Part shown: positions 9,101 to 15,246 of the stretch, piece after piece
Numbering within the stretch: position 1 is the first letter of the stretch
How the letters are laid out: every line of letters starts with the position of its first letter
Origin: JALONO01 sp038209965
GTDB lineage: Bacteria; Bacteroidota; Bacteroidia; Cytophagales; Thermoflexibacteraceae
Direction of reading: 5' to 3'
DNA length: 15,594 nt
NCBI GenBank assembly: GCA_038209965.1
Contig: JBBQXF010000111.1
Location: 1-15,594, forward strand
Position numbers and translations under genes: made by a program
Notes under the pieces: model-generated
Seen by the model: the letters and a program-made list of their open reading frames with translations, nothing else
Database searches by the model: none
Told to the model about the DNA's origin: nothing

Positions 9101-9245
9101 GGGGAACCATCAGTTTGTAAGACACGGCAATAAACTCACCACAGTCCCAAAAGCTGGCGGTTTGTTCGGCCGTCATCGCATAAACCACTGTGGCGACGGC
9201 AAAAATGATCCAGCCTGTAATGTCGTTTAATTTCTTGAAAGACAT
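6171..9245 (-). CDS. DUF2723 multi-pass membrane protein, probable GT-C glycosyltransferase
   Basis: A 1024-residue inner-membrane protein. The start at 9245 (MSFKKLND) is chosen over the frame opening at 9293 because the family begins just before the first membrane segment. Hydrophobic helices span ~11-25, 52-68, 76-104, 152-165, 179-208, 218-238, 263-282, 293-314, 479-495, 503-520, 533-558 and 566-583. The first periplasmic loop carries FWDCGEF at 32-38 followed by HPPGAP at 49-54, the place where GT-C enzymes keep a catalytic Asp/Glu. Further family blocks are PTEPRERDY at 524-532 and GGDNDTFPLWY at 617-627. Residues ~855-1020 are soluble, helical and TPR-like. DUF2723 is the family of human TMEM260, a protein O-mannosyltransferase; that this protein glycosylates secreted proteins is inference. 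It follows the DUF1573 gene by 111 bases. Confidence 0.9.
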   Translation of the reverse strand: MSFKKLNDITGWIIFAVATVVYAMTAEQTASFWDCGEFIAVSYKLMVPHPPGAPLFLLVGRLFSMLAMGDGLQVGYWVNMVSVLSSSFTILFMFWSITLLGRKLVGPPEATDGTYSLAQQLTLLGASTIGSLAYTFSDSFWFSAAEAEVYGMSSFFTAFVVWAMLKWETLEDAVDENKWLLLIAYMMGLSIGVHLLNLVTLPAMGLVYYFKKYKTPTFLGIVATLLMSLVIIAVIMEGIIPGLPTLAGKLEVMFVNSFGLPFGSGIILFIALCLGGLVYGIRYSLDHGKTILHTALMSLVFILIGYSSYSLILIRSNANPPIDENNPEDIISFVSYLRREQYGDRPLFFGRTFKSERLETVYGDSVFRKGKNRYESYDIKMTMAYKDNMLLPRIYSQTDDHAKLYQSWLNLPQDKDYRPGMGDNLKFLFTYQMGHMYFRYFLWNFAGRDGDDKEAAWLLPWSPSDAPEEIGKNRARDNFYMLPLILGLIGMFYQLKKDEKGFSFVGMLFVLTGVALVVYMNSPPTEPRERDYIYVGSYYAFAIWIGLGVIAVADALKKLVKSAVARPIIAAALCAIVPLLMGVKGWDNHNRHGRFHSVDQARNTLASCAPNAILFTGGDNDTFPLWYVQEVEGFRTDVRVIVLSYFNTDWYIDQMRRKVYESEPLPFSLEWENYKSGKNDVVYIDPQANEDRALNLKKYLGYVKTNNPAIMRPYGDNEMLTISPSRLFTVPVDSAGVIAKGIIPKGMESRVLKQLTFGLRKGSSTFYKSDLMILDLIANFNWDRPIYFNNTSAATTAIDVRDYLFMEGMAYRLLPVRARGQGGMGEVSTTVMDENLKKFQFRGFDNPNVYHDEEYRKFAANERNAFFRLALQFYEDGNDQKAKEVLDYSLKSIPDASIAYDYYMPQYVRLYYFLGETEKAKQIAETMGKRAEDNLKFVVDNKLINYSYADRAQLWLYTVNQLQDIYTSLATREQETITQLRQTPQINQEGDTKKINEAEARLKFNKERASHFNAVLEKYYPAVQ

Positions 9246-9356
9246 AAATGTTGATTGTTGAATGGTCAGATAGCGCAAAAGTTGCCAATCCAATGCGCGA
9301 AACTACAAAATTGCCCTTTAAAATGGTAGGTTTTAAAGTTTATTAAGATCGGTGGT

Positions 9357-10442
9357 TCATTGGCCAATGACAGTGGCGCTCAACTGGACCGGGATCGTGG
9401 GCCGGGCCGGGTCATTGGTTTGGATGGTGAACCGGCGGGTTTGCTTGCCCGTTTGCCCATTGTGCTTGAAGCGGACTTGGATCACGGCAAAATCGAGCGG
9501 GGCCACCGATATGGCGCGATTCGACAAGATCTCACAGTCGGCTTCGGGGCGGATCACGGTTTCCAGCGTAGTGCTGCCTTCATTTTGCAGCACAAACTCG
9601 GTGACTACGTTTACCCCGAGGTAAACATCGCCCAAATTTTGTTCGGCTTCGCTGAGCCGGATCTTGGGGCCGTTCACCACCACTGGGGTGGGTAAATCGG
9701 GGTGAGCCTCCAGCACATTCACGATCAGGGTCATTTCCAACTTGGGCTGGGCATGGTTGGTGGTAAAAATCGTGATGTTGTCCTGAAAGTAACCAGCAGT
9801 GCCCCTTGTCTTGGGATCGTAAGTGACCACAATAGCCCCAGTCTTGCCCGGTTCAACCACATTAGAGGAATCGAAATAGACTTTGATGTGTGGGGAAGTC
9901 AGTATTTTTTTGGTAAAAGTGATTTTATCCTTACTGGTGTTCAGCATTTCAAATTTCTTGCTCACCGTAGCGGTATTTTTGATAGTGCCAAGGTTGAGGT
10001 TCTTGTACCGGAAACGGAAGTTGCCATTTTGATAAACGAACATGCTCAGCAAATCTTCAGAGGCGGAGGGCATAATGTAGCCCTTGAGCGTGAGCTCGTG
10101 GGTACGGGGGTAGGCATCGGTAATGGCGACAAACTTTTTCTCGTAGGGACCGGGCCGGATCGGGTCAAAGCTCACTTTGATCCTACCGGTTTCACCCGGG
10201 TAAACGGGGGTAGTGGTGTAAAAACTGGTGATGCAGGCGCAATCAGTCTCCACTCGTAAAATGCTGATGGGGATATTGCCAGTGTTTTGAAAAACGTACT
10301 GGTAATGCACGGGCGCTTTGTCCTTGTTGGTTTTGCCCGCATCGTACTCGGTAGCATTAAAGGTGATGGTGGGGGTGTTTTGGGCCCGCACAATCGTAAC
10401 CGCGAGGCAGGAAAAAACCCAAATCAGTAGAATGTAACGCAT
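9357..10442 (-). CDS. Secreted DUF1573 domain protein
   Basis: A 361-residue exported protein of unknown role. The start at 10442 gives a clean signal peptide (MRYILLIW..., cut near VRA-Q at 20/21); the longer frame to 10502 adds only unlikely residues that overlap the thrC terminator. It is built of three immunoglobulin-like (ASH/DUF1573-type) beta-sandwich repeats, at about 25-122, 145-245 and 262-358. Each has the FxN.G or FxxxNxG strand pattern (YVFQNTGNIPI at 49-59, FVLQNEGSTTL at 283-293) and a G-x-I/A-x-V-x-Y/F-DP strand. The first repeat keeps the family's TxCxC-like site, DCAC at 67-70. The protein is probably periplasmic or surface-exposed. The gene lies upstream of the DUF2723 gene and could share its transcript. 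Confidence 0.88.
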   Translation of the reverse strand: MRYILLIWVFSCLAVTIVRAQNTPTITFNATEYDAGKTNKDKAPVHYQYVFQNTGNIPISILRVETDCACITSFYTTTPVYPGETGRIKVSFDPIRPGPYEKKFVAITDAYPRTHELTLKGYIMPSASEDLLSMFVYQNGNFRFRYKNLNLGTIKNTATVSKKFEMLNTSKDKITFTKKILTSPHIKVYFDSSNVVEPGKTGAIVVTYDPKTRGTAGYFQDNITIFTTNHAQPKLEMTLIVNVLEAHPDLPTPVVVNGPKIRLSEAEQNLGDVYLGVNVVTEFVLQNEGSTTLETVIRPEADCEILSNRAISVAPLDFAVIQVRFKHNGQTGKQTRRFTIQTNDPARPTIPVQLSATVIGQ

Positions 10443-10490
10443 AACTTTGCTGAATAGGCCCCCAAAATAGCCTAATTTCGGGATTGGGTG

Positions 10491-10535
10491 AAAAACTACC
10501 AACGAGTCGCCAATATCAACTTGACAACCCGTTGG
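10491..10535 (-). terminator. Intrinsic terminator of thrC
   Basis: Read on the - strand, a 13-bp stem forms between 10535-10523 (CCAACGGGTTGTC) and 10511-10499 (GGCGACTCGTTGG). It includes three G-U wobbles, and the loop is 11 bases. TAGTTTTT (10498-10491) follows directly as the U-tract. It begins 32 bases after the thrC stop codon and 93 bases before the DUF1573 start, so the DUF1573 gene probably has its own promoter. Confidence 0.75.
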
Positions 10536-10567
10536 GCTTGATTGGACGGCAGTAACGCGGCGTTCGA

Positions 10568-11887
10568 TTATTTGGCCAAATTATCCAACAAAAACTGTTT
10601 GAATTTGGCAAAATTATTGTCCATGGGGAGGCTCTTTTTCTCCCGGTTCAACAAGTGTTGGATCCGCTCTGGCACGTGGATGCGTTCCCCAATGATGGGC
10701 TCGACCACTTCGGCAAACTTGACCGGGTGCGCAGTCTCGAGCACAATCCCGCAGATATTGCGGTCATGTTCGCGCATAAATTCCTTGAGTGCCCAGTAGC
10801 CGAGTGCACCGTGCGGATCGATCAGATAAATGTAGCGGGCGCGTACCTCGGCCAATGCCTCGCGAGTGGCCACATCATCATAAGCGTAGCCATAAACCGC
10901 GTGGCGCATATCGGGCCATGAGTCACCAAATAAATCGGCCATCCGGGCGAAATTGCTTGGGTTGCCCACGTCCATTGCACTGGATAAGGTTTGGACCGAG
11001 GGCCGGGGCTTGAACTGCCCGGTTTGGAGGTATTCGGGCACTATGCTGTTGGCGTTGGTGGCGGCCACAAATGCCCGGATCGGGATGCCCATCCGTTGGG
11101 CAATCAGCCCAGCCGTCAAATTGCCAAAGTTGCCACTTGGTACCGAAAACACTATTGGCAAGAGGTTTTCGTAGAGTTGTTTGGCCTGAGAATAGGCATA
11201 AGCATAATAAAATGACTGGGGGATGAGCCGCGCAATGTTGATCGAGTTGGCCGATGAAAGTTGCAGGTTTTGGGCCAGCTCCTGGTCAAGAAAAGCCTCT
11301 TTGACCAGTCTTTGGCAATCATCGAAAGTGCCATCCACTTCCAAGGCCGTGATGTTTTCTCCCAAGGTGGTGAACTGCATTTCTTGAAAAGGGCTGACCT
11401 TTCCTTTGGGGTAGAGCACGGTCACGGTAATGTTTGGCAGGCCCAAAAAGCCATTGGCCACGGCACTGCCAGTATCGCCAGAAGTGGCTACCAAAATGTG
11501 CAGGGATTGGCCGCTGTCGGCCACCAAATAGGACATGGTTTGGGCCATGAACCGGGCACCAAAATCTTTGAAGGCGAGCGTTGGGCCGCGAAAAAGTTCC
11601 AAAATATTGATATTGTCGCCCAGCGGCACTAGTGGCGCATCAAATTCAGTGGTTTTATTCACTATGAGTTGCAGTTGGTCAACTGGTATGTCGTCACCCA
11701 TGATTGCCTCGGCCATTTGAAAGGCAATTTCAGCAAAGCTGAACTGTTCAATCTCCCGGATAAAATCGGGGGGCAGTGCAGGGATATGGGTCGGCATGAA
11801 CAATCCATTATCGGAGGGCAAGCCTTTCAGGACGGCCTCGCGGAAGCTCGCCACTGGTGCGGTGTGCTTAGTACTGTAATAGTTCAA
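10568..11887 (-). CDS. thrC: Threonine synthase
   Basis: PLP enzyme that converts O-phosphohomoserine to threonine, the last step of threonine synthesis. I place the start at the TTG at 11887, giving 439 residues that begin NYYSTKH after the initiator, as in relatives. The ATG at 11959 would add 24 unrelated residues across an AT-rich, promoter-like stretch, and the first internal ATG would remove the conserved LKGLPSDNGLFMP block. PLP-binding Lys107 lies in GPTLAFKDFG (101-110), followed by ATSGDTGSAV (134-143) and SGNFGN (251-256). Its length fits the fungal/Bacteroidota-type enzyme. The usual thrA and thrB neighbours are absent from the window. It is followed by an intrinsic terminator and lies 110 bases downstream of pdxH, which supplies the PLP cofactor it uses. 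Confidence 0.95.
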   Translation of the reverse strand: MNYYSTKHTAPVASFREAVLKGLPSDNGLFMPTHIPALPPDFIREIEQFSFAEIAFQMAEAIMGDDIPVDQLQLIVNKTTEFDAPLVPLGDNINILELFRGPTLAFKDFGARFMAQTMSYLVADSGQSLHILVATSGDTGSAVANGFLGLPNITVTVLYPKGKVSPFQEMQFTTLGENITALEVDGTFDDCQRLVKEAFLDQELAQNLQLSSANSINIARLIPQSFYYAYAYSQAKQLYENLLPIVFSVPSGNFGNLTAGLIAQRMGIPIRAFVAATNANSIVPEYLQTGQFKPRPSVQTLSSAMDVGNPSNFARMADLFGDSWPDMRHAVYGYAYDDVATREALAEVRARYIYLIDPHGALGYWALKEFMREHDRNICGIVLETAHPVKFAEVVEPIIGERIHVPERIQHLLNREKKSLPMDNNFAKFKQFLLDNLAK

Positions 11888-11920
11888 GATCGGTCTATTT
11901 AGAGGGTACCTAATTTGTGT

Positions 11921-11928
11921 CAAATATA
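11921..11928 (-). promoter_or_regulatory. Candidate thrC promoter, -7 element TATATTTG
   Basis: On the - strand TATATTTG is an exact match to the Bacteroidota -7 consensus TAnnTTTG. It lies 33 bases before the TTG start of thrC in a very AT-rich stretch. It would put the transcript start near 11915 and give a leader of roughly 25-30 bases. No clear -33 TTTG is seen. Its position downstream of the alternative ATG (11959) argues for the TTG start. Confidence 0.45.
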
Positions 11929-11997
11929 AAAATTGTATAAAAAAACAGGTTTTTGTCATTCCAAGTCAGGGAGAAAACAACCACCAGTGAGTGCATT

Positions 11998-12630
11998 TCA
12001 AGGGGCCAACCGGGCAATAGCCCAGATGCCGTTGGTGTTGGTGTAGGCCACCCGGTCGTGGAGGCGGCTGCGACGGCCCTGCCAAAATTCTAGGTAGTCC
12101 GGTAATAGACGATAGCCCCCCCAATGTTCGGGGCGGGGCGGATCGGAGGTCTCGTAATCTTTTGCCAACTTAGCCATTTCGGTTTCCAATTGTTGGCGCG
12201 CGTCAATGACTTTGCTTTGCGGCGAGGCAATGGCCCCAAGCCGGCTCAATTTGGGCCGGGAATTGAAATAGTCGGTGGATAGGGCAGGGGCCACGCGCTC
12301 CACCCGGCCCTCGATGCGCACTTGGCGCTCCAGCTCGACCCAGTGGAAGGTGAGTGCGCCATAGGGATGGGCCAACAGATCCAGCCCTTTGCGACTGTCA
12401 TAATTGGTAAAAAACAAAAAGCCGTGATCTACTCCCTTCAACAACACGATCCGGGCCGAAGGGCGGCCATTGGGGCCAATGGTGGCCAAGTTCATGGCCG
12501 ATGGCTCCACCAAGCCGGAATTCAGGGCCTCGGCAAACCAACCATCGAACTGGACCAACGGATCCGGGACTACCTCTGATTCGTCCAAAGCCTTGAGCGT
12601 ATATTCCTTGCGGAGACTGGCAATATCCAT
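11998..12630 (-). CDS. pdxH: Pyridoxine/pyridoxamine 5'-phosphate oxidase
   Basis: Cytoplasmic FMN enzyme that oxidises pyridoxamine or pyridoxine 5'-phosphate to pyridoxal 5'-phosphate. It has 210 residues, the usual size (~210-220). The conserved blocks are all present: SARIVLLKG at 58-66, FFTNYDSRKG at 73-82 and FHWVELERQVRIEG at 95-108 (FMN site), SRPKLSRLGA at 124-133, and the C-terminal substrate/dimer block FWQGRRSRLHDR at 182-193 followed by the standard ending RLAP. I choose the ATG at 12630 (MDIASLRKEY), the N-terminus expected for relatives; the ATG at 12639 is a close alternative. The in-frame TTG at 12651 is unlikely because it falls inside a promoter -7 element. It is divergent from the barrel gene and upstream of thrC, with no visible terminator between. 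Confidence 0.95.
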   Translation of the reverse strand: MDIASLRKEYTLKALDESEVVPDPLVQFDGWFAEALNSGLVEPSAMNLATIGPNGRPSARIVLLKGVDHGFLFFTNYDSRKGLDLLAHPYGALTFHWVELERQVRIEGRVERVAPALSTDYFNSRPKLSRLGAIASPQSKVIDARQQLETEMAKLAKDYETSDPPRPEHWGGYRLLPDYLEFWQGRRSRLHDRVAYTNTNGIWAIARLAP

Positions 12631-12648
12631 TCTTTCCATTGTTTGGGG

Positions 12649-12683
12649 CAAAAGTACAACCCTAGCGGATAAGCTAAGGCAAA
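12649..12683 (-). promoter_or_regulatory. Promoter of pdxH (TTTG and TACTTTTG)
   Basis: On the - strand TTTG (12683-12680) and the exact -7 match TACTTTTG (12656-12649) are separated by 23 bases, within the range reported for the Bacteroidota housekeeping sigma factor. Transcription would start about 12640-12645. That makes an ATG at 12639 nearly leaderless and gives the ATG at 12630 a leader of about 12 bases. Confidence 0.5.
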
Positions 12684-12695
12684 AAAGAGAAAAAC

Positions 12696-12726
12696 TTGGT
12701 AGTTAACGCAAGAAGTAGTAATTTTA
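12696..12726 (+). promoter_or_regulatory. Weak promoter candidate for the barrel-protein gene
   Basis: TTG at 12696-12698 and TAATTTTA at 12719-12726 (one mismatch to TAnnTTTG) are 20 bases apart. The -7 box ends 24 bases before the TTG start at 12751. The match is imperfect, but spacing and position suit a short-leader promoter in this divergent gap. Confidence 0.3.
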
Positions 12727-12750
12727 AGTCCTTAATTAACCTATAACCGC

Positions 12751-13482
12751 TTGAAAAAGCTTGTCATTACTCTTGCACTGCTGGGCGTGGCCCACACAAG
12801 TGCCTTGGCCCAAGACAAAACTACCTCGGACGAGTTGTTGTACCGCAGCCAGATGGCCTACGGAATCAACTTCAACAGTAACGCAGGCCTCATCGGGGGC
12901 GGTATGCTCCGATACTCCCGGGCCATTACCTCCCGGATGAACCACAGCTTTTCACTCGAGGTGGTCAATATCAAGCACCCACGCGAGCAGCGCACGCTCA
13001 GCCAGGTATCAGGCGAAAACTATGTCCCCGGTAAACAAAACTTTTTGATGCTTATTCGGCCCCAATACGGCAGGGAATTTGTTCTGTTTAAGAAGTCGGC
13101 CGAGCAGGGAGTCCAGATTAATTTTTTGGCTGCGGTTGGCCCAGCCATCGCCGTGGTTCCGCCCTATATTATTGAGTACGAAAATGCCAACAACCAAGTA
13201 TTCCGGGGCCAATACAACCCGGCCATCCACCAAGATTTCACGCGGATCCGTCGGGCTGCCGGGTTTAGCGAAAGTTTACCGTCCAGCAATTTTGTCTTTG
13301 GGGCGAGCATAAAGACCTCGCTCAGTTTTGAGTTTGGCAGTTTCAAGAACAACGTGACGGGCTTTGAGGTTGGCCTCCAAAGCGATTTGTTGGCCCAGCG
13401 GGTCATCATGATGCCCTTGGCAAATAACCGGCAAAACTATTTTTCGGTTTTTGTCAACCTGTTTTATGGAAGCCGCCGGTAA
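12751..13482 (+). CDS. Uncharacterised exported protein, probable outer-membrane beta-barrel
   Basis: A 243-residue protein that I do not recognise as a named family. It starts at a TTG: an in-frame stop at 12733-12735 and no ATG before it leave this as the only start that yields the signal peptide MKKLVITLALLGVAHTSALA (cut near residue 20-21). After cleavage it shows alternating polar/aromatic strands, glycine-rich turns (GLIGGGMLRYSRAI at 46-59, GASIKTSLSFEFGSF around 183-197) and an aromatic last strand (NYFSVFVNLFYG), as in small outer-membrane barrels of Bacteroidota. There are no enzyme motifs or cysteines in the mature part. It is divergent from pdxH and 76 bases upstream of the DUF2059 gene on the same strand. 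Function is unknown; the barrel reading is inference from strand pattern. Confidence 0.72.
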   Translation: MKKLVITLALLGVAHTSALAQDKTTSDELLYRSQMAYGINFNSNAGLIGGGMLRYSRAITSRMNHSFSLEVVNIKHPREQRTLSQVSGENYVPGKQNFLMLIRPQYGREFVLFKKSAEQGVQINFLAAVGPAIAVVPPYIIEYENANNQVFRGQYNPAIHQDFTRIRRAAGFSESLPSSNFVFGASIKTSLSFEFGSFKNNVTGFEVGLQSDLLAQRVIMMPLANNRQNYFSVFVNLFYGSRR

Positions 13483-13558
13483 CACTTCTTTTTGGCCAAG
13501 GCTGGCTGCCAAATTTTATCCAATCTATTTTATGCAATCAAATTTTTCAAAAACTGAC

Positions 13559-14035
13559 ATGAAAAACCACTTTTTTTCTTTTTTGTTGATGGGGTTGTTT
13601 TCCCTGTTGGCACTCCCTGTCTTGGCTCAAGACGATGTGGCTTCCGATGGCTCTACCGGCGGTACTTTTGAACAAGATGTCATCAAGCTGTTTGAGGTGA
13701 GCAATTCGACTGCCACCTACAAGGCCGTAATCCCCCAATTGTTTTCCCAATTCAAGGCGATGAACAACAAAGTGTCCGCCGAAGTATGGGCCGAACTGGA
13801 AAAAGAAATGGCGAGCGATATTAGCGAACTGCAAAAAATGCTGATCCCGGTGTATCAAAAGCATTTTACCCAGTCTGAAATCCGGGCCATCACCGCCTTT
13901 TATGAAACCCCGGCCGGGCGCAAATTTGCCGAAAAGCAAGTGCCATTGAGTCAAGAATCCATGCAAGTGGGCCAAACTTGGGGCCAGTTCATCGGCCAGA
14001 AAGTGGCCGAAAAGCTCAAGGCCAAGGGATATTGA
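13559..14035 (+). CDS. Exported DUF2059 domain protein
   Basis: A 158-residue exported protein. The ATG at 13559 gives a typical signal peptide (MKNHFFSF..., hydrophobic to residue 22, cut near VLAQ at 21-24); upstream in-frame starts (ATG 13532, TTG 13451) only add residues before it. The mature part is a helical DUF2059 domain, with a low-complexity acidic, Gly/Ser/Thr-rich linker at 25-37. The diagnostic motif is FYETPAGRKFAEK at 114-126, preceded by the YQKHFTQSEI helix at 99-108. DUF2059 proteins are periplasmic or envelope-associated and of unknown biochemical function. The gene follows the barrel gene by 76 bases and precedes lipA by 71 bases, all co-directional, so a shared transcript is possible but unproven. 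Confidence 0.87.
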   Translation: MKNHFFSFLLMGLFSLLALPVLAQDDVASDGSTGGTFEQDVIKLFEVSNSTATYKAVIPQLFSQFKAMNNKVSAEVWAELEKEMASDISELQKMLIPVYQKHFTQSEIRAITAFYETPAGRKFAEKQVPLSQESMQVGQTWGQFIGQKVAEKLKAKGY

Positions 14036-14106
14036 TCGGGATTGCCAAACCAACATCATCATTTTGGGGTTAGGAGCATAGGAATCATCTCAATAATCAT
14101 CAAACC

Positions 14107-14991
14107 ATGATTGAACTCCCTGTATTGGAACAGGCGGCCCCGGTGCCCATTGCCCGGGCAAAGCGACCCGATTGGTTGCGGGTTAAGTTGCCCGTGGGCC
14201 AAGAATATGCCAAAGTCCGCCGCATTGTGGACAATAATAAACTGCATACCATTTGCGAAAGCGGCAATTGCCCCAACATGGGTGAATGCTGGGGGGCGGG
14301 CACGGCCACTTTCATGATTTTGGGCAACGTGTGCACCCGGGGCTGTTCTTTCTGTGCCGTGGCCACGGGCCGCCCCACCGAGTATGACACCGACGAGCCG
14401 CGCCGAGTGGCCGAGGCCATTCAACTCATGGGGGTCAAACACGCCGTGCTCACCTCGGTCAACCGGGACGAACTCAAGGATCGCGGGGCTGAGATTTGGT
14501 ACCAGACCATCCGATCGGTGAAAGAACTCAGTCCCAACACCACCATTGAAACGCTCATTCCCGATGTGAAAGGCAACTGGGAGGCCCTGTACCGCATGGT
14601 TTCGGCGGGCCAAGAAGTAGTGTCGCACAATATGGAAACGGTGGCCCGGCTCTATCGCCGGGTGCGGCCCCAAGCCCGCTACGAACGCAGCCTTGAGCAA
14701 ATAAAGCTCACCAAGGAATATGGCAAACGCACCAAATCGGGCATCATGCTCGGCTTGGGCGAAACCACCGAGGAGGTATTGACGGCCATGGACGATCTGA
14801 TTGCCCACGGTCTGGATGTATTAACGCTGGGCCAGTATCTCCAGCCTACCAAACTCCACTTGGAGGTGGCGGAATTTATCCACCCGGATCAATTTGCGTT
14901 CTACAAGGAGGAAGGTCTGAAGCGAGGGTTCAACTATGTGGAATCTGGGCCGCTGGTGCGGTCATCGTACCACGCCGAGCGCCACATTTAA
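14107..14991 (+). CDS. lipA: Lipoyl synthase
   Basis: Radical SAM enzyme that inserts two sulfurs into protein-bound octanoyl groups to make the lipoyl cofactor of 2-oxoacid dehydrogenases and glycine cleavage. It has 294 residues, the normal length. Both iron-sulfur sites are complete: the auxiliary cluster motif CX4CX5C at Cys50, Cys55 and Cys61 (CESGNCPNMGEC), with its C-terminal RSSYHAE block at 285-291, and the radical SAM motif CX3CX2C at Cys76, Cys80 and Cys83 (CTRGCSFC). VGxxT-type and glycine-rich strands of the partial TIM barrel follow (GIMLGLGET near residues 217-225). The ATG at 14107 is well placed before the family's PDWLRVKLP block (21-29). The octanoyltransferase gene lipB is not in the window. 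The gene ends 127 bases before a strong bidirectional terminator. Confidence 0.97.
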   Translation: MIELPVLEQAAPVPIARAKRPDWLRVKLPVGQEYAKVRRIVDNNKLHTICESGNCPNMGECWGAGTATFMILGNVCTRGCSFCAVATGRPTEYDTDEPRRVAEAIQLMGVKHAVLTSVNRDELKDRGAEIWYQTIRSVKELSPNTTIETLIPDVKGNWEALYRMVSAGQEVVSHNMETVARLYRRVRPQARYERSLEQIKLTKEYGKRTKSGIMLGLGETTEEVLTAMDDLIAHGLDVLTLGQYLQPTKLHLEVAEFIHPDQFAFYKEEGLKRGFNYVESGPLVRSSYHAERHI

Positions 14992-15071
14992 AGGCTTCTT
15001 GGCAAGGCAACACTCAACCAAAATTGGTTAGAGAATAGTCAACACCGTGAGCTTGTTAGCATCGGCGCGGT

Positions 15072-15107
15072 CAGATCATCGTAATTACCTGAATCATCTG
15101 CATCACA
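15072..15107. repeat. Four-unit degenerate 9-base tandem array
   Basis: The words ATCA, ATTA, ATCA and ATCA begin at 15075, 15084, 15093 and 15102, exactly nine bases apart. On the - strand this reads as units of the form nnTGATnnn (TGTGATGCA, GATGATTCA, GGTAATTAC, GATGATCTG). It lies in the noncoding gap between lipA and the shared terminator. It may be a remnant of GATGATTACG-like intergenic repeats, but only this copy is seen. Confidence 0.4.
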
Positions 15108-15118
15108 GCATAAAATTG

Positions 15119-15157
15119 CCAAAAAGGCCGCCCTTGAACCAGGGGCGGCCTTTTTGG
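15119..15157. terminator. Bidirectional intrinsic terminator between lipA and the T9SS cargo gene
   Basis: A perfect 15-bp stem: 15119-15133 (CCAAAAAGGCCGCCC) with 15143-15157 (GGGCGGCCTTTTTGG) and a nine-base loop. The GC core GGCCGCCC/GGGCGGCC is flanked by A5 on the left and T5 on the right, so it yields a U-tract in both directions. It serves lipA (+) and the convergent gene at the right edge (-). Confidence 0.9.
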
Positions 15158-15246
15158 TTGATCGGTTTGATTCGTTTACCATTTATGGCCGGGTTCACCG
15201 AGCCTCGCCCGGCGCACCCAGCCACAAATGGGACTTTGGGGGGCCG

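Noticed and set aside
9316..9338. Inverted repeat CTTTAAAA/TTTTAAAG between the DUF1573 and DUF2723 genes
   Set aside because: An AT-only 8-bp stem is weak and has no proper U-tract; it could arise by chance in AT-rich intergenic DNA.
9702..10259. Antisense frame (185 codons) over the DUF1573 gene
   Set aside because: Overlaps a clear secreted protein gene throughout; its composition is that of a shadow frame.
14059..14808. Antisense frame (249 codons) over lipA
   Set aside because: lipA is certain from both iron-sulfur motifs; the antisense frame has no recognisable domain.
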